In this document: in pieces, positions 22,390-34,047 of the stretch
Position numbering within the stretch: position 1 is the stretch's first letter
Layout: each line of letters opens with the position of its first letter
Origin: Amphirosellinia nigrospora
Taxonomy: Eukaryota > Ascomycota > Sordariomycetes > Xylariales > Xylariaceae
Length of the DNA stretch: 64,000 nucleotides
NCBI GenBank assembly: GCA_004123355.1
Contig: SCHM01000004.1
Coordinates: 6,971,017 to 7,035,016 of the forward strand
Direction: 5' to 3'
Notes under the pieces: generated by a model
Told to the model about the DNA's origin: nothing
Database searches by the model: none
What the model saw: the letters and a program-made list of their open reading frames with translations, nothing else
Translations under genes and position numbers: made by a program

Positions 22390-23654
22390 TCACTTCAACG
22401 TCGGCCCGAGCACAGTCATCTGCGGCTTCACATTTGCCCATTCCGCGCTCTTTACCCACATTATGTCTTGTTTGGCCACATCTTGGCTCTCAGGGGAGCT
22501 CTCACAGTTCTTCAACATCTCGAAGTACCCGACCGAGTCGGCGTACTCTGGACTCAAGGCGACCGTGACGAGATCGGACGCGGCAGACTCCGAGGTTCTC
22601 ATAGTCGGATCGATGAATCGGAGCAGAGATGCGAAGGGTTGAAATAGGAGTTTCTGCATGTACTCAGTAGATCGTGGCGTACGCGTGCGGAGGCCGCGGG
22701 AGTCGACGAGCTGTCCGGGGTTGAAGGCTACGGCTGTTATCCTGCGCAAGTTTGTGTCCTTGCGCATTTGTTCAGTAATCATCGTGGCTTATCAAATTCC
22801 GACCAAACTAGTACCAACTGGCAGAAGGCGTCGGATGAGGTAAGAGTGCTAGTTGGCAAAAAAGAAACTTACATTCTGAAGATGCCGATTGAGAGCATGC
22901 GTCCAGATTGTAACGGCCAGTTTAGCATTACTATACCTAAGGAAGCCGCTGCCGTAGTTATCACCAGTGGGAGAGGGCGTCAAGATGGCCTCGATATTGT
23001 CGGGAATCGTCGGGGGTATGTTTCCACTAGAAAGCAAAAGTAAACACATTGTTCTCGAGCTCCTGGGACCGAAACTCGGTTACAGAGCAGTCATAGCTCT
23101 CGTTTGCATAGGAAAAGAATCTTAAGATTGCCCCAAAGTTCCTAGAGAAAGTTCATATATGACCTACTCATGCTTTTACCGGGCCAGTGCGAGCCACTCG
23201 ACAACGTCACAACACGGCCCTTGCCCGGTCCAAATGAATCCAATAGCTGGAGAACAAGAGCCACATGGGCGATATGGCAGATATGGAGGGTCTTATCGTA
23301 GCCATTCGCGGTGACCTCGGGCTCATTGAGAAGATCCCAGTACATGGCATTGCATATGATGGCGTTTAAGGGCGGATATTCTTTCTTTGCAAAATTTCCG
23401 GTCGTGTCGTTGATAAACAATTGCAAGGCACCAAGATCGGCTAGGTCAACCTCATGGATGACGGCACGGGAGCCTGGGTATTGCGAAACTACATGGCGAA
23501 GCTTCTGTGTGTTCGCATCGGCCGAAGTAGCGTCGCGAACGGTCAGGATGAGCTGGAATTGAGGGTAGGATGCCAGGATGCGCTCGACGGCGGGAATTCC
23601 AAGGGAGCTGTTCGCGCCGGTGAAGACGATGGTACCATCCATAGCCGAAGACAT
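22390..23654 (-). CDS. Short-chain dehydrogenase/reductase (TIC32/WWOX-like type)
   Basis: NAD(P)-dependent oxidoreductase of about 335 residues in three exons: 23,654 to about 23,165, 23,026-22,873 and 22,758-22,390. Exon 1 begins MSSAMDGTIVFTGANSSLG (cofactor motif TGxxxxxG), then VRD, EVDLADLGALQLFI, NAIICNA (NAG-like) and RVVTLSSGSHWPGK with the catalytic serine. Exon 2 carries RYSNAKLAV, the YxxxK catalytic pair, and ALNRHLQN. Exon 3 has RITAVAFNPGQLVDSRG and a substrate-binding C-terminus. The exon 2/3 junction (GTAAGT .. GCAAG) is clear; the exon 1 donor is uncertain by a few bases. It lies on the same strand as the UbiA gene about 950 bases away and could oxidise an alcohol in the same pathway (inference). 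Confidence 0.8.
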
Positions 23655-24329
23655 CTATTCATTTACTTGGGAGCAATCGGGAGCGGCACCGCTCCTCGGG
23701 TAGGCGTCCAACTATAAAGTATGATAAGACCCTTTGAAGAAAAGTCATGTATCTTCTGTCGCCTTCATCATAGGTAGGAGAGAATTTATTTACGCAAATC
23801 AACGGCGCAGTTGATCCTCTGGGCTTGGATTGCGTCGCGTGCCGCTGTATAAGTAAGGCAAGGGCTCAGTACCCAACCTATAACACAGCACCGAACCCTG
23901 TCGTCGGGGCGTCTCGGCAGAAATGGATGGCATCACCACCTGCAGTGCAACGCCACGGCGAATTTGAATGACCAACGAAAAATGGTCAACTGGTGGTGTG
24001 GTTGCATTGTCTCTGTGAGCTGCAGTCAGCATCTCATACCCAACTCCAACAGTAACAACTGAGACTGTGTCCGTTGGCCCGCCTCAGCTCCAGCCAGGGT
24101 CCGCTACCAGAAAAAGAACGGTTGCCAACATGTGGTGAGGTAGTGGTAGTGGCAAGGTAGCGATAATGCGACGTTGGACTCAATTAATTCCTTACTTACT
24201 TACTCCTGGTGGACTGATGTTGGTCGCCGGTCCGAGTATACCTACTATACCTATACCTATACCTACACCTATGCCTCTGCTCTAGACTGGCCGCGACTCG
24301 TCCGTCATGCAGCATGAAGAGCAGCCAAG
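23655..24329. other. Divergent promoter region
   Basis: Shared 5' region of the dehydrogenase (minus) and the SAT4-like gene (plus). A CTATAC/CTATACCTA simple repeat lies at about 24,238-24,275. No gene is seen. Confidence 0.5.
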
Positions 24330-25638
24330 ATGTCCAATCCATATTTTGATCCAAACTACCAGCCCTACACACCCTCTGTCCTGATAGGGACCGCCATATT
24401 CTTCATCATAATCTCCATCGCCGTCGTGGCCCTGAGGTTCTACGCGCGTGTCATTTCTCTAGGCAAGCTGGGGCCGGATGACTGGATCGTTCTTCCGTCG
24501 CTGCTCATATGTATAGGGCTATCTGCAACCCAGATCGTCGGTACGCGCTGCCCGCCACTCTAATCACAGCATGACCATGATGGCCGCGAATGGTTCACTA
24601 AGCTTGAGTAGCAACGACGAAGGGTGGTATGGGCACTCATAAGACCACCGTCAATGGCCAATTCGTTCATACTACCACTCTGCGCGTGTACACCCAGGCC
24701 AAATATGCCTACCAGGTGAGATCCGATTCTCTTCCACACTACCAACGTCAAGTCTTACGTTCTCCGCCGTCTTGTGTGATGATGGTAATGCTAACCAGTC
24801 AACCTACGGAAGGTCCTCGGCACAATTGGTCTGGCACTCGTGAAGATTGCCATTCTTCTCTACTACAGGAGGATATTCTCGGTGAGAAGCTTTCGTATCG
24901 TGAATGATGTCTGTCTCGGCCTGGTCGCCGCATGGGGGGTTTCGTTCACGTTTGTGCTCATCTTCCAGTGCAATCCAATCTCAACCCTCTGGGACAAGTT
25001 CGAGTTCGAATACGGGTCGCACTGTATTCAAACCCTTTCGTTCTACATGGCCGTGGCCATCACCGATTTGATCATAGATATTGTCATCTTCACTCTTCCA
25101 ATTCCCTATGTTTGGAAGCTGCATCTTCCCCTGAAGCAGAAGCTTGCTGTGGCCGGGATCTTGTTGTTGGGGTCAATGTAAGTACAACCCATCATTCTTG
25201 CTTCGAGCCCATAGCTTTCGAGGCCTTGGACAAGTGAGGAGCTGCTTACGTCCGAATAGCATTGTCGTGATCGGCATTGTACGGACAGTCGTCTTCCAAT
25301 GGGTCATAACCTTCATCTTGGCCGAGCCTGAGGTCTACTTTGCCGACATTCTGTGGTACCATCCCGGTACACTGTTCTGGCATCTAGCGGAGAACGTTCT
25401 TGCCCTCGTATGCTGTTGCCTTCCATGCTACGCGCCGCTGTTCCGAGGCTATCTACAACGCCCGAAAACAAGATATCCCAACTCCGGTAGCAACACGACG
25501 AACACGAGAAGCTACGGTCATTCTACGGGGCCCATGTCTATTCCCGAGGATGAGGAGTTCCTCACCAACGACGTAGGGGTAGCTGTTTCTGCGAGGGAAG
25601 AGTATCAGTTAAGATCTATGTCTAGTCTACACCGGTAG
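24330..25638 (+). CDS. SAT4-like fungal rhodopsin-domain integral membrane protein
   Basis: Seven-helix-type plasma or internal membrane protein, 352 residues, from exons 24,330-24,540, 24,612-24,715, 24,813-25,177 and 25,260-25,638. All junctions have GT..AG and the sum is divisible by three. The N-terminus NPYFDPNYQPYTPSVLIGTA leads into helix 1, then ALRFYARV, GPDDWIVLPSLL, VKIAILLYYRRIF, FQCNPISTLWD and DLIIDIVIFTLPIPYVWKLH. The closing helix is GTLFWHLAENVLALVCCCLP, with a polar tail. These are hallmarks of the large fungal rhodopsin-domain/SAT4 family, whose biochemical role is mostly unknown and which often sits beside secondary-metabolism or secretion genes. A paralogue with different intron positions lies at 34,048-35,436. 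Confidence 0.85.
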
Positions 25639-26251
25639 CAACGAGCCACAGCCTTCATGGGACACCGGGAAACAACTCTCATAATCGCGGGCTATAAGTC
25701 AAGGAATTCTGGTCAGTGTATGTATACTAGCGCTTCTAGGTGTACAGGATAGATAGGGGTCTACCCCTTATGCAAAATTAGTGTATCACATATTTATGTA
25801 TCTTTCAAGCATAACAAAAAAGAAATAAAAGGAACTTATAAACTCAACGCTAGATGGGAACAGTTAGCAAAATCCCCTGGAGCGACTATACTGCTTATGT
25901 GAACCACAAGAAGCTAATGGCCAATGTGTTAACGCTGAAAAAGGATATAATTTAGATTCCCGTCCTTTGGCTTACCAGGTTTGCTTCAAAAGTGTGACCT
26001 TGTTATTGAAGTCCCGTGTTTCCTTCGCCATCGAATGTATTCCTTTTCAGAACAACACTAATGCAGCTGAGGCAGCAATGAGTGTTTTGTCTGCGAGCAG
26101 CGGTAATAAAATATCTTACTACTAACCACTTGTGATTATGTATCTCAATATGACTAGCACCAAATAGTGACCAAAAAAGAGCTTGGGATATCTTGGCTTT
26201 AGAGCAAGTTTCTTATCCTGACTTAGGTGTAAACAGAATGGCCCGGGAGCT
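25639..26251. other. Intergenic, no gene seen
   Basis: Lies between the 3' ends of the SAT4-like gene and the kinase gene. Only short frames occur. Confidence 0.5.
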
Positions 26252-26806
26252 TTAAATCGGGTCGCCCAACCATGGATCATTCTTCAGCTCCTTGGCGGTT
26301 GCCCTATCCTCTGGAAGCCAGCAAATCATTCTCTTCATGAACTTGAAGAAGGCATCAACCTCCTCCTTCGGGATGCATCCGGGCACCTCATTCTCCCAGG
26401 TCCGTGTGCGAGGCACCAAGTGATTGCCTATAAATTTACCTGTATATCGCTCAGTAAGACACAGAACAGGAGAAGCAAGATCAGACCAATACATACCATA
26501 GTCGTCAAAGAACGGGCTACCATAAGATTCGACAGGGCTGCCGCAGAGCTGGCCTTTTCGGTTCAATACTTGCGGACTCCACTGCCACCCCCGCCTAGAT
26601 TTCTCTCGCTCGACGAGTACAGGCGGCACGGGGCCGAGAATTGCGATCATGTATGCCAGGTGTTTTACCGCAGAGTGCGACTTTGGGTCGTCCGGTTCGA
26701 ACAGTTGCCGTCCCGCCAAGAGATGCCACATCTACCGCGGGTCAGTATTTATTAATAATCAACACCGGGTTTCGGGGACACATGCCCTGCTCACCATGAC
26801 GCCGAA

Positions 26807-27781
26807 TGTCACAAGGGCTCTGTTTGAGGGCTTGGGAATAGCTTCATTCCTTCAGATCTAATAATTGGCTATAGCGTTAAAGGACCTCTTGCCCTCTAGA
26901 TTCCTTTCTAGAAAACTCGGGACCTGACTAGCCTATATATACACAGATTTCGGGCTACCCTAACGGACCTCCGTTGGCTTATGTAGCTAATATATCCTAA
27001 AATAGTACAAATAAACGAGCTGCAGCCGAGGGCTAAAAATCCGTGTAACATTATCCCCTCCTTCTTAAGGCTCGCCTCGAAACTCGTGGTTCATATCCTG
27101 CAAGACCTAGCCATGCCAGCGCAATAAAGGAAAGGGTATGTATATAAGTCTGTGTATAGGTGTGTAGGTCTGTGCCTAGGTATAGGTCTGTGCTTAGGTG
27201 TATAGGTCTGTGCCTAGGTATATAGGTTTATGCCTAGGTCTAGGTACCTTATCCGCAGGACCTAGTTATACTAGCGCAATTCGAAGTTCTTGCTCTTAAT
27301 ACTTTATCCTGTATAACCTAGTCGAATCGAAAAATTATCCGATAGCTAGCGCGGGAAAAATAATTCCTTTTAGGTAATTCTTTTTATAGACCTAGTTAAT
27401 CGAAGCACTTATTCGCTAGCGCGGAATAAGCACTAGGCAATACTTCTCGTCGCAAGGCCTGGTTAAGCTAGCGCGAAAAAGGGGATAGGCTATACCTTTC
27501 GTAAGTCCTGGTCGTGCTAGCGCGAAGGGGAAAAAAGGCTTCGAGTAGTAGCTAATTATCTATTATAAGGGCTTAGAAATAGCTTCATTCCTTCAGATCT
27601 AATAATTAGCTATAGCGTCAAAGGACCTTTTGCTCCCTAGATTCCTGTCTAAAAGGCTTAGGACCTAACTAGCCTATATATATATAGATTTCGGGCTACC
27701 CCAACGGACCTCCGTTGGGCCTATATAGCCAATATAACCCAAAAAGGAACAAATAAACAAGGGCTGAAAATCCGTGTGACA
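26807..27781. mobile_element. Non-autonomous (TRIM-like) LTR element inserted in the kinase gene
   Basis: A 975-bp element bounded by TGTCAC at 26,807 and GTGACA ending at 27,781. It is flanked by identical CCGAA on both sides (26,802-26,806 and 27,782-27,786), a perfect 5-bp target duplication inside a kinase exon. The left LTR (26,807-27,050, 244 bp) is nearly the same as the solo LTR at 9,286-9,529. The right LTR (about 27,561-27,781, 221 bp) is shorter and differs by transitions of the RIP type. The internal part of about 510 bp has no coding capacity, so the element needs enzymes from an autonomous relative. Apart from this it looks structurally whole, and the insertion looks younger than the RIP block at the left of the window. 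Confidence 0.85.
27051..27560. repeat. Internal region of the TRIM-like element with two repeat types
   Basis: The left third (about 27,130-27,245) is a degenerate tandem of AGGTCTGTGCCTAGGTATAT-like units. The remainder carries about six spaced copies of a motif near GACCTAGTTATGCTAGCGCG (for example around 27,107, 27,260, 27,320, 27,400, 27,460 and 27,510). No open frame is present. Confidence 0.6.
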
Positions 27782-28969
27782 CCGAAATTCCACATGTCGG
27801 CACTGTAAGACCATCCAACGCGGAGAAGAACTTCTGGCGCCTCGTAGCCAGAGGGCTGTATGGGATGCAGGAGCAACCCAGGTCCGTCTCCGCGCTGTGC
27901 GAGGCCCAAGTCGGTTATCTTCGGAATCATCTTCCCTGGGCCCTTAAGGCCTTGAATGTCGTCGAAGTTGTTATGGCATCGGTACACTGTTCTGGTACCA
28001 ACCTGTTTTCGAGCTATGGGATGGTTGGACCGCTCTTGGATGAACCATTCAAGGACAGATGGATCTTCGAAAGTCACCATGATATTATCTACTTTCAGGT
28101 CTAAGAAAAAACAAGTCAGCAAAAGACCTTGTAAGACGGCAAGGTAGTTGTAGGGACAGGGAAATACCTGTGTGAATTACGTGACATTCCGAATGTAGGA
28201 AATCTAGGCCGTCGAGTAGGATTTTCAGGTGACACTTAATCAAACCTAACGGCAAGCTATCAACTCTATCTTCGTCGGTAAGTCTGCTTACGTATAACTA
28301 GAACGGGTCTCTCATAGGCTCGAAAACTAATGCAAGGTGCCTCGATCCCTGGGGTGAATCGAGGGTGAAGGCCGCAAATGCCGTTCCGATGATGGCACTT
28401 CCACGGTGTCGAGCTCTCAATGAAGTCACATGCTTGGTCATATCTAGCTCGTTCTCATCCTCTTCCGAGACATTAGAGGTACATATTTTTACAACGACAT
28501 ATTTGTTTGTGCTCGTTCTATCCTTCCTAGTGATGACGTATCAGTCAGATGAGAAGGCGATGGGAAGATATAGAAGTGTGAAACGCTTGGGAATCAATTA
28601 CCTGCTGATGTCGTGTGCGAGCCAGACGGTCGACGACGATCCCCAGCCAACCTTGACCTTCAGTTCCCATGTGTCGAGCAACACATCTCCAGGATTCGCG
28701 GGGTAGAAGTTCTGCAGCTTGTAACCTGGGACTATCTCTTCGTCGACTAGAACATCTGGCGGAATCAGCTCCGGCGCCTGCGGCGTCTGCGACACCTGTG
28801 ACGCGAAGGACCGGCGTCTTTGGCGGCAGAGGGCAGACCAGAAGGGCATGTTAGTGAGGCTGAGCGAGCATGCGAGACGAGCAGAAGGAGGATGAGAAAG
28901 GGCACGACCAGCAGCTAGCCGTGGGATGGAAGAGGGTATCGAAAGGAGGAGTGACCGAAATCGCTGCAT

Positions 28970-30736
28970 GGCTCGGCGTCACTTTGGTGGGTTGGCGAGA
29001 GTAGGTACTGCTTGTAAATGCCATTACTGCCAACGGAAGATAGATGTTCGAACGCGAGGCGAAGCTAACTACGTGTACATAGATCAAATAAGCGCCCTGT
29101 GATTGGTTTGGAGTCAGTACCTAGGTTAGCAAAAGGTAAACCTACGTAGGTCCATTGTGCGTGCTTGCCAAACTGTGTTATATGCTGGTAGGCATTACAT
29201 GTATTACACCCGAGGCTTAGGTACATCCATGTATGTAAGTCTATCTACCCAGATGAAGGCAGCCGGTCTGGGATATCCTACATACTTCTCCTACCGGTTG
29301 TGACCAATTGGTTGAAGGGTCTTCTATACATCAAGAAGTGTGAGTGTTGCCTTATTTTATTGACCCAGTATTGGGACCTTCGTGTTAAACACCCATAGGG
29401 TACAGGTTGACATTTATTGTTGCACGGCGTCACAATACCACTCATGGGCTACCCTTAGCTAAATACCCCGATCCCGGTCCCTTTGTCAATTCAAGCGACG
29501 CAGTATTGGGATCACTAAAGGTAGAGATAGTTTTACCAAAGCGGTGTGCCTAACAGACTGGGATTCATTGATTAAGGCCCTTTTTAGGGTCGCACTTCGG
29601 CTCAGCTGCTATAGTTTAGACAGGTTGATGTCAGGGACCTCGCAGGGGTACGGTGTAGACATATGTTGTTGCACGGAGAACCAGTGAAGCCACCTCGGTG
29701 GGCTTTATACAGAGAGTCTCTTTGTCTAAGTTTGATCCGTGTGTCTAGATCCCTGTTTCCTGGCAGTTGGAATCTCATACCCCAAATAGTAACTGACATC
29801 CTTATGTGAAATTGATTAACCAAAATATTAGTTAGCCCAGAACTTAAGAGTGATCTATTTAAACCGTGGGTTAAATACAGGTACTGGAATTCTTAGTTGG
29901 TACCGACGCGATCCTCTGTTTCGTGACACTTCCCCGAAACTTTTACCGCGCCGCTTATGCTTGGCTTAACATATCAAGGTATGGCGATGAAGTAGCACTT
30001 GATGTCATAGTCTGCATATGAGCCGGACCGGTCATGCAATACAGAATTTACGATATTATGCCTTTGGGGAGTATTCGCTGGATTGTCGGTAGAATACACT
30101 ACGAAGTAGGACCGTATATGAATCTATTTGTGTGTTACATGCTCATCAATCGCAGTGACAGATGCTTCATAATTTCTTTTGTGGAACAGAACAAAGTAAC
30201 AAAGTCATTCATGTTGGTAAGATTCTAATTCGGTGCCCTACCTGGCGGTGCACTTCTAATCTGTGATAACTAAACCAAACTTGCCGGCCATACCTATAGT
30301 AGTCCAGTGCGCCAGCAACTATGATACGAAGGATTAGATAATGAAATATCACCAAAGTTTTTCATTCTTTTTAATAGGCTCTGCCTGTATAGATAGTTAT
30401 AAAAATGTTGTATAAACATATATTAAATAAAGTACAGAATCCATAGCTTTACCGAAAACTCATTAATCTACAGTTATTTCTCCCACCGTCACATATTTAA
30501 GTTCCAAAACAGGATCTGTGCTGAACATTCGGCATGAGTCTTTGAATTGCTAATGACTAGTGGATTTGCGATAGCGCGTGATACATGGCTTGCGGTATCC
30601 CTCATGCGAAAACAGCATGCATCTAAGTACGTATTCGTATACTAGGCCTTCTGACAGCCCATATGTATACACAACCAAAGAGTGTGGGTCTTTCGTACCT
30701 CTGAGTCTAGTACTCGTACATAAGATAACTCCTTAA
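28970..30736. other. Intergenic, no convincing gene
   Basis: Short frames only (up to 73 codons). The words GTTGCACGG recur near 29,420 and 29,668, but no element ends could be drawn. Confidence 0.45.
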
Positions 30737-31132
30737 TTAAGCTTGATCCGAACGCTCCCAAGTACAGCATATACCATGATAATAGGCAAACCATCTTTGC
30801 CGCTCATCGGACCACTGGCCCGGTTGCCATGCTCTGCCGTCCCACCACTCCGCGTAAGTGCCATCAGCACTCGTCCGCCAGGTCAAATCACCACTGGGGC
30901 GTGGTGAGGAGGAGGAGGCCTGAGCATGCAAAGAACTTACACTAGCGCCGCTATCGGGAGTGTTGTACTCTTCCCGGGAGAAGACGATACGCCCACATTT
31001 GTACAGATGCCGAGAGGTTAGTTGGCGCCTGCTTGCCGTCTCAAGAGTCCCACAAACATGCCACTCATCAACGGTGCCATCACGCTTCTTCGTCACGTGT
31101 GGATTACCGCTCAAGTCGAGGTTAGCATTGTC
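30737..31132 (-). pseudogene. Unrecognised coding fragment cut by a solo LTR
   Basis: A minus-strand open frame of about 130 codons runs from the edge of the LTR at 31,133 to a stop at 30,737. It is rich in charged and aromatic residues (WHVCGTLETAS, LYKCGRIVFSREEY, WRTSADGTYAEWWDGRAWQP, WFAYYHGICCTWE). The repeated W-x-x-G-x-W spacing is suggestive of a small beta-sheet domain, but I do not recognise the family. There is no ATG at its 5' end, and the frame begins exactly where the LTR ends, so the gene's 5' part was probably displaced by the insertion or lies beyond it. Function unknown. Confidence 0.35.
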
Positions 31133-31490
31133 TGTCACAAGGGCTCTGATTGAGGGCTTGGAATAGGTTCAATTTGAGTAATAAACGACTATGGTGCCAA
31201 AGGGGCCATATAGATCTAGGTTTCCTTTTCCCTCGAGGGGAGAATTCGAGCCCTTTTTATGCTCAGAATTCTCCTTCCTTTCCTTTCCTTTCCCTTCTTC
31301 ACGGGACCGAAAGGTAAGACCTCTGTAGCCGGTGAGGCGAGTGTTTCGGGTTCGAGTTCAGCTCAGTATCTGCTTCTGAGACTCACGATAACCTCGTACG
31401 ACTGCCATAGCCTCGCAGGTAGTATCTTGCGAACTCCGTGTGGGACCCTGTGTGGCACTGTATTGCGCACTGACCAGGGTCCGTGTGACA
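31133..31490. mobile_element. Diverged solo LTR, about 358 bp
   Basis: It begins TGTCACAAGGGCTCTG and ends CCGTGTGACA, the same termini as the 9.3-kb and 26.8-kb copies, but the middle is different and longer. It therefore belongs to a related subfamily. Flanks are TTGTC and TTGTG, a 5-bp target duplication with one mismatch. No internal region or second LTR is present. Confidence 0.7.
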
Positions 31491-34047
31491 TTGTGTTACC
31501 CCCTTAAAGAAATGACATGGTTTCGAGAACATACTTGATGGTTGCTATGGCGGCCTTTTCGTTCAGCTCGGGATGTTGATCCACACGATTCTGCAGGCAT
31601 TATTCCGTGAATTCGACGGCCTCCGTGGTTCCATTGAGATAGAACCTCAGTAGCTTCTGCATGGGAGCGGTCGTATGGAATTTGCGACGCATGTTTTTGA
31701 AGTTGAAACCGAATAATTAACAGAAGTGTTGATGAATAACCTGGGTGGGATAGCTGTTGAAACTTGCGGATCAAAGTTCAGCTGTAGCACTTCTGATCAA
31801 GAATGACAAGATATATATGCTGATGAGCTAAACACGTAGAGCTGTGAAAACTTGAGTTCGAAAAGGCAAAGCGTGCAAAATTGATAGCAGATATATATAC
31901 TACGATTCGCTAGGCCAACCAGAACAGCAACCTCTGTCTAGTTCACAAGACGAGTCGATATTGGTTCTGGACCGATGACACGGCGTACGAGGCGCCTTAG
32001 ACAAGCCCGAGAGCCGGACTATTCAAGGTCTTCTCTTGGGGCACAGGCGTGACCGCTCTCCACAAGTATTATTTTGTCTGTGGTAAGTGTTGAGACTGTC
32101 AAGGCGCTCATATTGGTGGCGAAGAAGTTGGATCTCTACTAAGGGTTTCCGGGGAAAGAAATTAGCCATGGGCCTTGTCACCGAAGGCTGAAATTTCAAG
32201 CCATTGGTCGGTCTTATTCTAACGTTTCATTGGCAGCTAGGGTCGAGGACGGTGATATCTGTCCCCGTTCGTGAGCCCGATGTGCGTCGAACTACGCCGC
32301 GGCAAATTGTCGGCGGAGTTTATTGATAGAACCTTTGGTCTCACAGGAGCTGGAAGCTAATTGTCAGAGTCGATACCATTGGGCTCTGAGATCAAGAAGA
32401 TCCCTGGGTTTGTTTCATGAATGGCACGATTGCTGATAGTATTGAATTGTCGTTGATCGCGAGGAAGTGGCGGAATATGGCTGAGCAAAGGAAAGACGCG
32501 TGACGATCTAGAACACGTGACCGCAAATCCATGAGGGTGAAAGAGATGAATTCGTAATTCTGGGTGTGTATTATGTCCAATATGCACCCTCCAAGTTCGT
32601 GGTCGAGTTGCAGTTGGGAACCTGGTACCTAACTCCTATGTGCAATCTTCCGAGCCAATCCACTCGACTTGGCGCAATGATATACCATCGCTCTCCATTG
32701 GACGTTTATTGACTTGTCTCATTTGGCCATTCTTTTCTGCCTTTCAACGTTGGTCTGCGCCTGCTACGAAGCGCTCATAGACTGTATAAACGAACAATTA
32801 TAACCTTTCATGCTGATCTATGGTGTTGATGATCTAAAATTGAGCAGAGTGACCTGATGCATCCTTGTCACAGGGATTAGAGGTAACTTAAGAATTACTC
32901 ATCCAATACGAGCCGTAGTTACTTAGAAATAAAGGGAATCTGTTGATCGAAAAGAAAGGCGGTATATTGATCAATTCCGAAAATTCGAAATCTCCAACGT
33001 AAGTTGGTTCCTCAGTACAAAAAGGAAATATAGAAAGGGAATCTGGTGATTTTACGTAGCTTTACCCCCTGTCATTTTGCCCCTTTCCCTCCTGGGCCTA
33101 ATTTGCCCTTGTAATTCACTCGCACTACTTCAGCAGCGTAGTCAATTCTTACACACTATAAGATTCACGATTTGTATTCCCTAGGAATTATAATATCCCA
33201 TATGTCAGCTATTTAAATACTCTTCCCAGCCACCTTGGCATGGAACGTGTCAATCGGTAACGCAATGCAGGAAAAGCAGGGATTTTCAGTGCTATTCTAT
33301 TCGGAGTGTTAGTAATGCAATCAGGGTGGTAGACATATATAAAATAATGTGAGGGGTCTCCAATCCTACCCGGCAAGCGGAACTTATTGGATAATAGAAT
33401 TTACGACCAGAAATCTAGCAACTATGTTTAGTAATAATTGCAGGGCCGATCCAGCTGCTTAGAGTTTGGATAACCGATTACGTACTTAGGCTTCTATCAT
33501 TTGAATTTGCGGATTTACCGTATTACCTCATGAGAACTAATATGCGATACTGACTGCATGCCTGAGGCCCAAAGAATATTCCAAACCCAGTGACGGGCCA
33601 GCGATTCTCAGCCCCCAATACGACGCTGACTAGCCCCCATTTCCCTACTCGGAAGTGAGACCAGGTAGATCAGTGAGGTAGGATTTTAGACGCCTATATC
33701 ACGACTGCTTATATGTGATATTCTGCACTTTAATCCATCGTCTGATGCACATCGTTCGTGGTCGCTTCCATAATTCTCATTCCCACGCGTATTCCCGGTC
33801 CATTTATTCTTCAATACCATGCTCACCACGTGGAGGGGTATAGTAGACCTGAGTTTACGACGAGGGTAGTAAAATATATCGTCAACCGACTCTCAACAAA
33901 CAACGTGGGAAACCAATCTGGGACTCAACAAAATCGGAGGTTTTATTTGATTCAAATCAAGTGAGAACCTCTTAGCCGCTAATGATTTCAACTTGAAGTC
34001 AATATCGACATCACAACCAATCTCCTATAAGACAACAAACCGGCAAG
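31491..34047. other. Gene-free stretch of about 2.5 kb
   Basis: No frame with family resemblance was found on either strand. The longest (minus 31,774-31,496) abuts the solo LTR and might be the far side of the interrupted fragment, but shows no motif. The last 100 bases are the leader of the second SAT4-like gene. Confidence 0.45.

Larger units (their letters stand above)
26252..28969 (-). pseudogene. SRPK-like protein kinase gene split by an LTR element
   Basis: Serine/threonine kinase resembling SR-protein kinases. Exons run 28,969-28,602, 28,526-28,168, 28,100 to 26,795 (interrupted by 26,807-27,781) and 26,731 to 26,252, the last with a 57-base intron starting at a GGTATGT. Motifs in order are GWGSSSTVWLAHD (glycine loop), VVVKICTS (ATP lysine), HVIHTDLKVDNIM (catalytic loop), ITDLGLAQ (DLG in place of DFG), YEAPEVLL, DMWNFGVM, WHLLAGRQLFEPDDP and a C-terminal lobe ending NDPWLGDPI. 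The element sits inside the DMWNFGVM codons. In exon 2 there is also an in-frame TAG at 28,299-28,301 where relatives carry tryptophan (TGG to TAG, a G-to-A change). So the gene is dead by at least two independent events. Before that it would have encoded a kinase of about 430 residues with an optional basic leader. Confidence 0.8.
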
